DNA of 64,000 nt from Pacificitalea manganoxidans (GCF_002504165.1 NZ_CP021404.1:744001-808000), one strand, 5' to 3'; counted from the stretch's first letter, positions 51,251 through 59,765 are shown. The notes: generated by a model not told the origin, from the sequence alone. Numbers and translations are program-made.

Positions 51251-51907
51251 ATGACCAAGGATCGCGCGGCGTTCCCCTATATGAAACTGGCACTCGGCGG
51301 TGCGGTGGCCGGGGCGCTGCTGATCGGTTTCGTGCTGCCTGCCGAATATGGCGTCGATCCCACGGGGCTGGGGCGCGTGACCGGGCTCACCGCATTGGCT
51401 CAGGAGGCCCCGGCAAGCGGTGCCACCGCCGCGCTGGCGTTCAATGTCGAGGATTACGACCCACAGGCCGAGCGTATCGAACGCTCGATCCAAGGATTGA
51501 TCCATCTGGAGGACGCCCCGTTCAAAAGCGAGGTGATCGAGCTTCAGATCGAGGATTTCGGCGAGATCGAGCACAAGTTCATTCTGCCCGCGGATACCAG
51601 CTTCGTCTACGCATGGGAGGTCGTCGATCCCAAGGGGGATGGCGTCTATTTCGAGTTCCACGGCCACCCCTCCAGCGCCGATGCTGCGAGCTATCCCGAA
51701 GGGTTCGAAATGGCCTATTCCAAGGGCGAAGGCGTGGCGCAGAATGGCAGCTTCACCGCGCCGTTTCCGGGCTACCATGGATGGTATTTCATGAACCTCG
51801 AGGAAGGCCCGATCACCCTGCGGCTGACCATCGCGGGCTACTGGTCCGAACACAAGGAAATGTATCGCGCGGTCAACGGCGAAGTGCTCAATTCGGTAGA
51901 GTTCTAA
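51251..51907 (+). CDS. Membrane-anchored periplasmic protein ('transmembrane anchor' type)
   Basis: A 218-residue protein with one N-terminal helix (about 12-30) and a periplasmic domain. Just after the helix is LPAEYGVDPTGLGRVTGLT, the hallmark of proteins annotated as transmembrane anchor protein, which I recall next to HupE/UreJ genes and metal-efflux systems in other proteobacteria. The C-terminal domain contains YFEFHGHPS and YHGWYFMN, possible metal-binding histidines. It begins 19 bases after the HupE stop and ends the cluster. Confidence 0.78.
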   Translation: MTKDRAAFPYMKLALGGAVAGALLIGFVLPAEYGVDPTGLGRVTGLTALAQEAPASGATAALAFNVEDYDPQAERIERSIQGLIHLEDAPFKSEVIELQIEDFGEIEHKFILPADTSFVYAWEVVDPKGDGVYFEFHGHPSSADAASYPEGFEMAYSKGEGVAQNGSFTAPFPGYHGWYFMNLEEGPITLRLTIAGYWSEHKEMYRAVNGEVLNSVEF

Positions 51908-51915
51908 GCCGGGTC

Positions 51916-51957
51916 GCACGGGGGCTTTACACCGCCCCGGCAGCCCCGCCCCCGTGC
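51916..51957. terminator. Convergent terminator hairpin
   Basis: A perfect 10-bp stem (51916-51925 with 51948-51957) lies just after the anchor-protein gene and before the converging zinc-ribbon gene. The loop is 22 bases and itself GC-rich. Confidence 0.55.
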
Positions 51958-51986
51958 CAACTTAGCCCACCGGGGCCCAGCCGCGA

Positions 51987-53183
51987 TCATCGCGCGCCGA
52001 TATAGCCCGCCACCGCCGCGACGATCAGGCCGAGGATCACCGCCAGCGCGATCTTTATCGCCGACCACGGGCGTTCGCCTTGCACCCGGCCAGTCCGACC
52101 ATTGACGACGAAACGGTAGGTCTTGCCACGATATTTATAGGCGGCAAGCCAGACGGGCAGCAGGACATGCTTGAACGTCACACCGGAAATCCGGGTGCGA
52201 ATGTCGTCGATCCGCTGTCTGTCGCCGCCAATGTCGAACCGGACATCGCGCTGGATCTGGGCATCCATCTTCTCGCGCGCGACGAGGAAACCCTCCTCCA
52301 GTCCGACCTGATAGCCTTCGGCCCGAAAACCGGCGAGGAATTCCGGCGTATAAGGCTCCATCGCCGACAGATCCCACGGCTCCAGCGCGTCGGTGTATTT
52401 GCGCGGCAGGGTGTTGGACGCCAGCACCAGCACATCGTCAAAGAACCGGCCCACCCGGCCCGCGACAGGGCGCCAGCGGATTTTCTGCACCCGCTGCTGC
52501 GTGGGCTTGCCATCCCGCATAACCGTGCGCGTAACCCAGTAGACGGTGCCGCGCTGACCGCGATAATCGGACTGCGTGTCGGCGTCGAAGGTCCAGTAGG
52601 GCACATAGATGCCCTGCATCTTGCGCCCCTTGCGAGCGTAGTCCTTTAGCCCGTTGGGGGCAAACCACAGCCCGCCCAGCCAGTCCGACATAGCGTCATG
52701 GGCGTTGCGCTCGGTCAGGCCAAAGGGCAGCAGTCCGCGCGGCTTGATATGCCGGTGCACGCCGCTGTCGACCACCACCGGCGAGGCGCAGAACGGACAT
52801 TCGCGGGCATGGGTGTCGTCGTCAAACTCGATCTGCGCGCCGCAACTGGTGCAGGTCGTGACGCGGGTTTCCTCCATCTCCACTTCCGGCAGGCGGGCCT
52901 CGATCGCGGCGCGGAAATCCAGTTCGCGGATGGCCTGCGGGGCGGCACCCGGCGGGATTTCCACCTGATCCTCGTAGCCGCAATGATCGCAGATAAGCTT
53001 GCCCGCCGCAGGGGCGAACCGAAGATCGGACCCGCAGGCAGGGCAGGGAAACCGGTGCGCGTCATCGGGGCCGGGGCCCGCGACCTCGATCTCGGGCACA
53101 TCGGCCTCATCGGGCGCGTGTTCAGGGGGGCGCGCGGCGCCGGGCGGAGCGGGCGGCACATGCGGAAAACCGGATCGGGTCAT
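51987..53183 (-). CDS. Zinc-ribbon membrane-anchored protein (YdjG-like)
   Basis: A 398-residue protein with two zinc ribbons in the N-terminal half: FPCPACGSDL with LICDHCGYE, and VTTCTSCGAQ with ECPFCASPV. A middle beta-rich domain carries YVPYWTFDADTQSDYRGQRG and LPVWLAAYKYRGKTYRFVVNG, and one C-terminal helix (about 375-395) anchors it. The layout resembles YdjG of the Bacillus pspA-ydjGHI operon; such proteins are sometimes mislabelled as replication factors. It is coupled 4 bases after the SPFH gene, as ydjG and ydjI-type genes are elsewhere. Confidence 0.82.
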   Translation of the reverse strand: MTRSGFPHVPPAPPGAARPPEHAPDEADVPEIEVAGPGPDDAHRFPCPACGSDLRFAPAAGKLICDHCGYEDQVEIPPGAAPQAIRELDFRAAIEARLPEVEMEETRVTTCTSCGAQIEFDDDTHARECPFCASPVVVDSGVHRHIKPRGLLPFGLTERNAHDAMSDWLGGLWFAPNGLKDYARKGRKMQGIYVPYWTFDADTQSDYRGQRGTVYWVTRTVMRDGKPTQQRVQKIRWRPVAGRVGRFFDDVLVLASNTLPRKYTDALEPWDLSAMEPYTPEFLAGFRAEGYQVGLEEGFLVAREKMDAQIQRDVRFDIGGDRQRIDDIRTRISGVTFKHVLLPVWLAAYKYRGKTYRFVVNGRTGRVQGERPWSAIKIALAVILGLIVAAVAGYIGAR

Positions 53184-53187
53184 CGGA

Positions 53188-54381
53188 TCAGACGGCAGGT
53201 GGCGGCGGCGGAGGGGGCGGCGGCATCACCGTGAACAACTGCGCCAGCTCACCCACATCGCCGGCGGGCTTCCACCCGTCCTGACCGGCGGTCCAGACCA
53301 GCGTTTCGCGGGTCAGGGTGCCATCCTGCGCCATCCGTCCCAGCCGCGCTTTGGAAAACGGGCCTTGTGTCGCGCCGTTCTCGGCGATGTGCCACACATG
53401 TTCGACGGGCGGCGGTGGTGGCGCGGGGGGCTGCTGCATGGGCTGCGCATGCGGCTGCGGCGTCTGCCCCCAAGGGCCGGGCTGCTGCGCCTGCGGGCTG
53501 CCCCACGGACCGGCCTGCCCCCCGGCGCTGCCATGCGCCATCTGGTTGGCCATCGCCATGCCCATCCCCATGCCAAGACCAGCCCCCATGCCGCCACCGC
53601 CATTCGGGTTGGAGGCTGCCGCCGTCATCGCCTCGGCTGCGGAATACTGGGTGAACCGGCCCAGATCACCGGCAAGCCCCATCGAGGTGCGCTTGTCCAG
53701 CGCGGCCTCCACGGCGGGCGGGAGCGAGATGTTTTCGATATAGAATTCCGGCATGCTCAGACCGTAGCTGTCCAGCACCTTGGACACTTCGGCGGCGATG
53801 AGCTTACCCATGTCGAGCGTGTTCGCGGCCATGTCGAGCACGGGAATGCCCGAACCCGCCATCACCCGGCTGGCCTGCTGCACGATGATGTTGCGGATCT
53901 GGAAGCTGATCTCGTCACGGGTGAATTCACCATCGGTGCCGACGATCTCGGTCATGAACAGGCCGGGATCGGAAACCTTGATGACATAGGTGCCAAAGGC
54001 CCGGATACGGGTCGGCCCGAATTCCGGGTCGCGTAGCATCACCGGATTCTTGGTGCCCCATTTCAGGTCCGTGAAACGGTTGGTGGAGACGAAATAGACC
54101 TCGGATTTGAACGGCGACCGGAACCCGTGGTCCCAGTGCTGAAGCGAGGTCATGATCGGCATATTGTTGGTTTCGAGCATGTAGAGCCCGGGCGTGAACA
54201 CATCCGCCAGCTGGCCCTCATGGACGAACACCGCCGCCTGACCCTCGCGCACTGTCAGCTTGGCGCCATACTTGATCTCATGGCCTTCGCGCTCGAACCG
54301 CCAGACCATCGTGTCGCGGGTGTCATCGGTCCAGTGGATGACGTCGATGAACTGGCCCGAGAGAAAATCGAAAATGCCCAT
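53188..54381 (-). CDS. SPFH-domain protein with C-terminal GYF_2 domain (YdjI-like)
   Basis: A 397-residue protein. An SPFH (stomatin/flotillin-like) domain spans about 25-240 (MVWRFEREGHEIKYGAKLTV, VFVHEGQLADVFTPGLYML). A low-complexity Gly/Met/Gln/Pro linker (about 260-330) follows, then a GYF_2/DUF4339 domain (VWHIAENGATQGPFSKARL to VWTAGQDGWKP) and a proline tail. It probably scaffolds membrane complexes under envelope stress. GGAG precedes the ATG at 54381. It pairs with the zinc-ribbon gene. Confidence 0.87.
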   Translation of the reverse strand: MGIFDFLSGQFIDVIHWTDDTRDTMVWRFEREGHEIKYGAKLTVREGQAAVFVHEGQLADVFTPGLYMLETNNMPIMTSLQHWDHGFRSPFKSEVYFVSTNRFTDLKWGTKNPVMLRDPEFGPTRIRAFGTYVIKVSDPGLFMTEIVGTDGEFTRDEISFQIRNIIVQQASRVMAGSGIPVLDMAANTLDMGKLIAAEVSKVLDSYGLSMPEFYIENISLPPAVEAALDKRTSMGLAGDLGRFTQYSAAEAMTAAASNPNGGGGMGAGLGMGMGMAMANQMAHGSAGGQAGPWGSPQAQQPGPWGQTPQPHAQPMQQPPAPPPPPVEHVWHIAENGATQGPFSKARLGRMAQDGTLTRETLVWTAGQDGWKPAGDVGELAQLFTVMPPPPPPPPPAV

Positions 54382-54430
54382 GCGGGTCTCCGTCCTTATG
54401 GCGTGCGGTGCAAAGCGCGTCGCGCGCGGG

Positions 54431-55468
54431 TCAGCTTGGCCCGCCGAGAAGCTCCTCGGCGATGGTCTTGGCGATGGGGCGGGCCTCGGTAAGGCTCATG
54501 CCGGGGCGCAGGCGGTCGTCGTAAAGCATCCGCAGCATCATTTCATCCTGCGTCGTCAGCAGGCCGAATTCCTCGTCATCGTTAAAGATGGAGGGCCGGG
54601 CGCGCGGGCTGTCATTGGCCAGTCCCAGCCCCTGCGCCAATTCCTCGTGGATGCAGGACAGGCGCAGCAGATCGGGATGTTCGCCCCGGATCACCGCGAC
54701 GGCGCGGGTATAAGCACTGTCCGTCCCGCGCGAGAACGCAAAGACCAGACAGAACGTGTCCTCGGTCATGGTCTCGATGGTGCGCACGGCGGTCGGGTCG
54801 ATGCCCGGTATCATCCGGCGCAGCGTGTCGCCATAGGTCGGACGCTCATCCTCGTTCAGGACCAGAACCTGAAAATTGCCGGTGCCACCGGTGGTGGATA
54901 TCGGGTGGCCGCTCACATCCGCCAGCCGCTTGATGTAGCTGTCGATATTGCGGCGGTCGGTGCGGCGCTGCGCATCGGGCACGGTCTCGCCAAAGCTGAC
55001 CTGCACGCGCACGGGCTGTTCCCAGCGGCGCAGGCGGCTTTCGGTCTGTTCGGCGACCAGTGTCCCGGCGCGGCTGACATATTCATCGTATAGCGCGATG
55101 CGCAGGAAGTTTTCGGTCAGTTGGCGGGCGTTATAGGGCGTGTCCGGTCCGCCGCCATCCTGCCGCAGAAGCCCCTGCGTGCGCAGGTCGCGTTCGACCC
55201 GCGCGTAATGGGCCGACAGTTTGCGGCTGGCGTCGCCCGGCACGGCGCGCGGGGCGGGGATCTGCGGCTCGGGGCGGGTCGCGGGGGGCGGGCTGGTCAC
55301 GGGCGCTGCGGTTTCGCAGGCGGTGATGACCGTCAGGCATAGCGCAAGGATGCCGCGCCGCCATCCGGCGGGCGGGGTCACCTCGGCCCGTGCCTTGGCT
55401 GCAAGGTCGGAGGCACGGGATGCGGTGTCTTGGGAAGGGCGTCGACCGGATCGAAAGGCGCGCGTCAC
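54431..55468 (-). CDS. DUF2927 lipoprotein
   Basis: A 345-residue protein. The start is a GTG at 55468 behind a perfect AGGAGG; a TTG at 55483 is further upstream but lacks this site. After about 35 polar residues comes a helix ending LTVITAC (lipobox, C51). The mature domain has IHEELAQGLGLANDS followed by FNDDEEFGLLTTQDEMMLRMLY, the DUF2927 signature. It lies between the TelA and SPFH genes on the same strand and is probably an outer- or inner-membrane lipoprotein of the same module. The HE motif hints at a metalloprotease-like site. Confidence 0.85.
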   Translation of the reverse strand: MTRAFRSGRRPSQDTASRASDLAAKARAEVTPPAGWRRGILALCLTVITACETAAPVTSPPPATRPEPQIPAPRAVPGDASRKLSAHYARVERDLRTQGLLRQDGGGPDTPYNARQLTENFLRIALYDEYVSRAGTLVAEQTESRLRRWEQPVRVQVSFGETVPDAQRRTDRRNIDSYIKRLADVSGHPISTTGGTGNFQVLVLNEDERPTYGDTLRRMIPGIDPTAVRTIETMTEDTFCLVFAFSRGTDSAYTRAVAVIRGEHPDLLRLSCIHEELAQGLGLANDSPRARPSIFNDDEEFGLLTTQDEMMLRMLYDDRLRPGMSLTEARPIAKTIAEELLGGPS

Positions 55469-55479
55469 GAAGCCTCCTC

Positions 55480-56781
55480 TCAACGCTGCGCGGGGGGCAC
55501 GGCTGCCCCCGCATTGCCGCCCCGCGCATCCGCCCGAGCCCGGGCCGAGGCCAGCGTGTCGCGCAGTTCCGCTTCCATCTTCTGCAATTCGCCCTCGGCC
55601 TCGCTGCGGCGGCGCTTGCCTTCATCGGCAATTTGCAGGCTTTCCTCGATCGTGGCGATCAGGTCAGCATTGGCGGCGCGCACGGCTTCGATGTCGAATA
55701 CGCCACGCTCCATCTGCTCGCGCACGGTCTTGTTGGCAGTGCGCAGGTTCTTTGCATTGGCGGTCAGCAATTCATTGGTCAGATCGGTGGCTTCGCGGAC
55801 CGCGCCGGCGGCCTCCGCGCTGCGCTGGATGGTCACCGCCTGCGCCAGCTGGGTTTCCCACAGGGGCACCGTGTTGACCAAGGTCGAATTGATCTTGGTC
55901 ACGAGGCTCTTGTCGTTTTCCTGCACCAGCCGGATCGAAGGCAGGGATTGCATCGTCACCTGACGCGTCAGTTTCAGGTCATGCACCCGGCGTTCCAGAT
56001 CGTCCCGCGCGGCGCGCATGTCGCGCAGTTCCTGCGCGCGGATCACCTGATCGTCCTCGGGCGCGGCATCGACCTGCGCCTCCTTGGCGGGGATCACCTG
56101 CGTGTCGAATTCCGCCAGCTTTGCCTCGCCCGCAGCGATGTAGAGCGCCAGTTCGTCGTAGAATTCCAGCGTCCGGTCATAGAGCAAATCGAGCGATTTG
56201 ATGTCCTTGAGCAGCTGATGTTCGTGCTGCAACAGGTTCGTGGTGATGCGGTCGATCTGATCCTGCACCTCCTCGTATTTGGCGACGAATTTGGAATAGG
56301 GCGCGACCCGGCCCAGCAGCTTCTCAAAGAAGTTGCGCTTGCGCCGCACATCCAGTTCGCTGACCGAAAAGCCGCGGATCGTGCCGACGATGTCGCGCAG
56401 GCCATCGCCTGCGGGGCCGACATCCTTGTTTTTCACATCCGCCAGCATCGATTGGCTGATCTTTTGCAGCTCGGCCTGCGCGCCGGAGCCGAAGGAGACG
56501 ATGGAATTGGTGTCGCCCATGTCGATCTCGGCCATCCGCTTGCGGATTTCCTCGGACAAGGGCGCGTCGGCCTGATCGAGCGGGGTGATCGCGTCGGCGG
56601 GGGCGGGGTCGGCCAGAACCACGGCGCTGAGTTGCTCCACCTCGTGGGTGGCGCTGTCCCGCCCGGGGGCGGCGGCGGTCGCGAGCCCCTGCGCCACCGG
56701 AGCCTGCGCGGCGGCGGTGGTCTGCGGTGCGCCCTGAGGGGCCGTGCCGTTTGCGTCCTGCTTGAACTCGTTCATCGCCAT
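55480..56781 (-). CDS. TelA/KlaA family toxic-anion-resistance protein
   Basis: A 433-residue, mostly helical soluble protein. A disordered Ala/Pro-rich start (about 1-70) precedes the TelA domain: IVGTIRGFSVSELDVRRKRN, FEKLLGRVAPYSKFVAKYEE, LRDMRAARDDLERRVHDLKL and WETQLAQAVTIQ. Heptad-like stretches suggest coiled coil. TelA proteins are linked with tellurite and cell-envelope stress and with XpaC, encoded next upstream. AGGAG precedes the ATG at 56781. Confidence 0.9.
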   Translation of the reverse strand: MAMNEFKQDANGTAPQGAPQTTAAAQAPVAQGLATAAAPGRDSATHEVEQLSAVVLADPAPADAITPLDQADAPLSEEIRKRMAEIDMGDTNSIVSFGSGAQAELQKISQSMLADVKNKDVGPAGDGLRDIVGTIRGFSVSELDVRRKRNFFEKLLGRVAPYSKFVAKYEEVQDQIDRITTNLLQHEHQLLKDIKSLDLLYDRTLEFYDELALYIAAGEAKLAEFDTQVIPAKEAQVDAAPEDDQVIRAQELRDMRAARDDLERRVHDLKLTRQVTMQSLPSIRLVQENDKSLVTKINSTLVNTVPLWETQLAQAVTIQRSAEAAGAVREATDLTNELLTANAKNLRTANKTVREQMERGVFDIEAVRAANADLIATIEESLQIADEGKRRRSEAEGELQKMEAELRDTLASARARADARGGNAGAAVPPAQR

Positions 56782-56828
56782 CCCACTCCTGTCGGGCCGT
56801 TTGCCGACCCAGTTTTGTCAGACGGGCG

Positions 56829-57752
56829 CTACCGCGCCTCGATCCCGTCGCGCCGCAGCCGGTCGCGCAGCACGTCAATCTCTACATCCAGATCGATGCG
56901 GTCATCGGCCAGCATCTTCCGGGTTCGCGCCGCAAAGTTCTGCTCCAGATCGTCAAGCAGCGCTTCGAATTCGGCGCGGGTCTTCGTATCACGGTCGCGG
57001 GGGTGCAGTCCGGCGTATTTCACCGCCGCGTCCCGCGCGCCCATCATGTAGACCGTCAGATATTTCCGCGCTGCGGTCAAATCCCTCGGGTCTTCTTCCA
57101 CGGTGCGGAACATGGTGCGGGCGGTGGTGCCGAATTTTTCGACGCGCGCCTGCATGCGCCGGTCGCCGGTGCGCATAATGGCGGCCTGCATGTCGGTCAG
57201 CATCTTCTCGGCCTCGCCCACCGCGCGCATCGCACGGCCATGCTGGCGGGTGTCCACATCATCCATGCCCTTGGCGGTCATCGGATCGAGCCCAAAGGAC
57301 AGGATATGCAGCGCCGTCCCGATAAGGCCCAGCAGCACCGGTCCCAGCAGGCTGGCATCCGGGCCCATGGCAGCCGTGGCGATGCCCATGCCGATCATCA
57401 CGGCGCCGATCACCTTGCGGGGCAGGGAAGGGCGGCGCGCGACCTTGCGGGCGTCATAGGCTTCGTGCGCGCGCACGCCTTCGCGGGTCAGCCATGCGCC
57501 GAACCACAGCACGCCAAGCGCCACCAGATCGGTGGCAAGCCCGACGGGGCCGGACGTGAATGCGGTAAACACCAACGGCAGCGGTGCCGCAAAAAGCAGG
57601 TTCACCCGCCCGCCCACGCGCGACCGGCGCCGACCCTCGAACGGGTTGACGGCAGGGGTAGTGGTGTTGCGGGTCTGGGCGCTGCCGCTCAATGGCGCGT
57701 CGTCCTCGCCGCCCTGTGGGCTGTATTTTCCGCCGTATCTCTGTGCCATCAT
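56829..57752 (-). CDS. XpaC-family membrane protein
   Basis: A 307-residue protein: a polar N-terminus, two to three helices (about 50-75, 77-92, 112-145) and a C-terminal helical cytoplasmic domain with MRAVGEAEKMLTDMQAAIMR and KYLTVYMMGARDAAVKYAGL, typical of the XpaC (5-bromo-4-chloroindolyl phosphate hydrolysis) family. The enzymatic name is historical; the real role is unknown. It precedes telA by 47 bases, the usual xpaC-telA pairing. Confidence 0.87.
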   Translation of the reverse strand: MMAQRYGGKYSPQGGEDDAPLSGSAQTRNTTTPAVNPFEGRRRSRVGGRVNLLFAAPLPLVFTAFTSGPVGLATDLVALGVLWFGAWLTREGVRAHEAYDARKVARRPSLPRKVIGAVMIGMGIATAAMGPDASLLGPVLLGLIGTALHILSFGLDPMTAKGMDDVDTRQHGRAMRAVGEAEKMLTDMQAAIMRTGDRRMQARVEKFGTTARTMFRTVEEDPRDLTAARKYLTVYMMGARDAAVKYAGLHPRDRDTKTRAEFEALLDDLEQNFAARTRKMLADDRIDLDVEIDVLRDRLRRDGIEAR

Positions 57753-57762
57753 GCGCCCCGTT

Positions 57763-57846
57763 TCATCCAGCCCCGGTCAGCGCAGCATAGACGATCAGGA
57801 TCAGCAGCAGCGCGTAGGAAAGTTTCGACAGTCCGGTTCCGGGCAT
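57763..57846 (-). CDS. Putative 27-residue membrane peptide
   Basis: An ATG at 57846 opens a 27-codon frame that ends 10 bases before the XpaC start. The peptide begins MPGTGLSKLSYALLLILIVY and closes AALTGAG, a clean single hydrophobic helix with positive N-terminal charge. AAGGTG lies 9 bases upstream. Size, position and composition suit a small membrane subunit of the XpaC-TelA module, but translation is unproven. Confidence 0.5.
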   Translation of the reverse strand: MPGTGLSKLSYALLLILIVYAALTGAG

Positions 57847-57983
57847 GGGCAGGCGCACCTTGCGCTAGAGTGTGGGCGTTCAGGATCCTTGCAGTGTCTA
57901 TACCCGAGCGGGCTTTCGCCTGCCAGCGGGGCGGGCGGGAAAATGCCGATCCCGCTGCCACCGCCGTCCGATGAACCGGGGGC

Positions 57984-58802
57984 TCAGCTATGGCGTTCGG
58001 ACCGGGCTTCGGCCTCCAGCTTGCGCTTGTAGCCGGTCTGGACGAATTCCACGATGAACAGGACCGCCACCGAGAAATAGAACGTCGTCTTCGACATCGG
58101 CAGCAACTCGTAGCCGAACAGCCGGATCTGAAGGCTTTCGTCATGCATCGCATGGGCCGCCGCAGGGCCCGCTTCGCCCAGTAGGACAACCCCGACGATC
58201 AGCAGGATGAACAGGCCCAGAACCTCATACATGCGGTTTTTCTTGAGGAAGTTCGTCACCCCGTCGGCCAGCACCAGCATCGCCAGACCCGACAGGATGA
58301 TCGCGGTCGCCAGCACCCAGAACACATCGGTGATGGCCAATGCCGACAGCACCGAATCGAAGCTGAAGATCAGGTTCATCATCACGATCAACAGCACCAC
58401 CTGCGTCGCGGACTTACCCGATTTGGCGTTCACGTCGGCGTCGATATGTTCGATCCGCAGCATGTGGCTGATTTCCTTGACCGCCGTATACATGATGAAC
58501 ACGCCGCCAAAGACGAACACCACGGTGGCAAAGTTCACGCCGCCTTCCAGCACGCCTTCCCAGTCAAAGACAAAGAACGGGTCGGTCAGCAGATCCAGCA
58601 GCTTGATCATCGCGAACAGCAAGATGACGCGCAGCGCCACGGCAAGGATGATCCCCCAGAACCGCACCGATTTCTGCTGTGCGACGGGGGCGCGCTGACT
58701 TTCAATTGAAATATAGAGCAGGTTGTCGAAGCCGAGCACCGCCTGCAAGAACAGCAGAACCAGCAGATTGCCGAGGTTTTCGACGGTAATGAAATCGGCC
58801 AT
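57984..58802 (-). CDS. TerC-family integral membrane protein
   Basis: A 272-residue protein of about seven helices. FLQAVLGFDNLLYISIESQ and NLIFSFDSVLSALAITD carry the paired intramembrane aspartates of TerC proteins, and an RIEHIDADVN loop lies between. TerC members are linked with tellurite resistance and manganese export. AAGGA precedes the ATG. A weak promoter (TTGCCT with TAGTCT) lies about 60-90 bases upstream. It heads the same-strand envelope-stress cluster, though 137 bases separate it from the small ORF, so it may be transcribed separately. Confidence 0.9.
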   Translation of the reverse strand: MADFITVENLGNLLVLLFLQAVLGFDNLLYISIESQRAPVAQQKSVRFWGIILAVALRVILLFAMIKLLDLLTDPFFVFDWEGVLEGGVNFATVVFVFGGVFIMYTAVKEISHMLRIEHIDADVNAKSGKSATQVVLLIVMMNLIFSFDSVLSALAITDVFWVLATAIILSGLAMLVLADGVTNFLKKNRMYEVLGLFILLIVGVVLLGEAGPAAAHAMHDESLQIRLFGYELLPMSKTTFYFSVAVLFIVEFVQTGYKRKLEAEARSERHS

Positions 58803-59204
58803 GGGGCGTCTGTCCTTGCGTGCGGGGCATCAGATGAATCGCTGGCAGACTAGCCGCAGGGGCGCGCCACAGGCAACCGCGCAATTCAGGCGAAACCTGG
58901 AAATTCCGTGCTAAAATGGGGGGTTGAGGAGGCGGGGCCCATAAAAAGACAGGCGGTGCTGGGCAGAGCACCGCCTGTCGGGGATGTTGGGCATTGGGCC
59001 GCCCGAAGCCAGGGACAGGACAGGTCCGGCAAGGGGATGCACCGGTCTGTCGGGTATGTAATGCCGGTGGCCGACCTGCGGTTCCCGGCGAATGCGAAGT
59101 TTTTCAAAACTTTTTGCATCGCCCGAACTCTCGGGTCAGAACCGCCGCTGACGGGCGGCACGGGAACGCCCCCAGCCGCAGCCCCGACCGGAGTGCCAAG
59201 ACCA
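58803..59204. other. Intergenic region with no protein gene
   Basis: This 402-bp gap between the divergent TerC and GNAT genes holds a TerC-proximal promoter candidate, a strong minus-strand terminator (58941-58979), the structured RNA candidate described separately, and an AT-rich imperfect dyad at 59093-59118 (TGC-AAGTTTT and AAAACTT-GCA arms). Frames crossing it lack start signals and have poor composition. Confidence 0.7.
58941..59097 (-). ncRNA. Candidate structured small RNA with intrinsic terminator
   Basis: On the minus strand a perfect 13-bp stem (58948-58960 with 58967-58979, 6-base loop) is followed by TTTTT, a textbook terminator, yet no minus-strand protein gene lies upstream for almost 2 kb. 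Upstream of it about 105 bases can fold: closing helix GCATT/AATGC, inner helix CAGGTC/GACCTG, and apical helix CACCGG/CCGGTG. I cannot match it to 6S, SRP RNA, tmRNA or the yybP-ykoY riboswitch. The 5' end is a guess. Confidence 0.45.
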
Positions 59205-59765
59205 ATGATGCCCGCCGCCTATACCCTGCGCGCCGCCGCCCCCCGCGACGCCGATGCGCTGGCCGCGATCTATAACGACGCCGTGCTGAACGGCACCGCG
59301 ATCTGGAATGAAACCACGACCGATGCGGAGGGCCGCCGCGCTTGGATGGAGGCGCGCCATGCGCGCGGCTTTCCCATTCTGGTGGCCGTCGATGCGGCGG
59401 ATCGGGTGGCGGGCTATGCCTCTTACGGCGATTGGCGCCCGTTCGAGGGGTTCCGCCACACGGTCGAGCATTCGGTCTATGTCGCCGCCGAGGCGCGCGG
59501 TGCCGGGCTGGGGCGCGTGCTGCTAACGGCGCTGATCGAGGAGGCCCGCACCGCCGGGCGGCATGTCATGGTGGCCGCAATCGAGGCCGGCAACGTGGCC
59601 TCTATCCGCTTGCATGAAAAGCTGGGATTCGTGGAGCGCGGGCGCATGCCGCAGGTCGGGGCGAAATTCGGTCGCTGGCTCGATCTGGTGTTTCTGCAAC
59701 TGGTGCTGGATGCCGCCGATACGCCGCCTGATGCACGTGAAACACCGGCCTCTCTGCACGGATGA
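59205..59765 (+). CDS. GNAT N-acetyltransferase, phosphinothricin acetyltransferase-like
   Basis: A 186-residue GNAT protein. YNDAVLNGTAIWNETT, GYASYGDWRPFEGFRHTVEHSVYV (in two parts), RGAGLGRVLL (acetyl-CoA pyrophosphate loop) and IRLHEKLGFVERG match the PAT/YncA group, which acetylate small amines such as phosphinothricin or methionine sulfone. The ATG at 59205 follows GGAG; the open frame before it is noncoding. The gene stands alone. Confidence 0.87.
   Translation: MMPAAYTLRAAAPRDADALAAIYNDAVLNGTAIWNETTTDAEGRRAWMEARHARGFPILVAVDAADRVAGYASYGDWRPFEGFRHTVEHSVYVAAEARGAGLGRVLLTALIEEARTAGRHVMVAAIEAGNVASIRLHEKLGFVERGRMPQVGAKFGRWLDLVFLQLVLDAADTPPDARETPASLHG

Noticed and set aside
58941-59130. yybP-ykoY (manganese) riboswitch upstream of terC
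   Set aside because: The position is suggestive, but I cannot find the conserved GGGGAGTA-type loop or the paired downstream motif on the minus strand.
58941-59130. 6S RNA, SRP RNA or tmRNA
   Set aside because: No SRP tetraloop/GGAAGC-type block and no tmRNA tag or tRNA-like ends. A 6S-like open helix is conceivable, but there is no sequence support.
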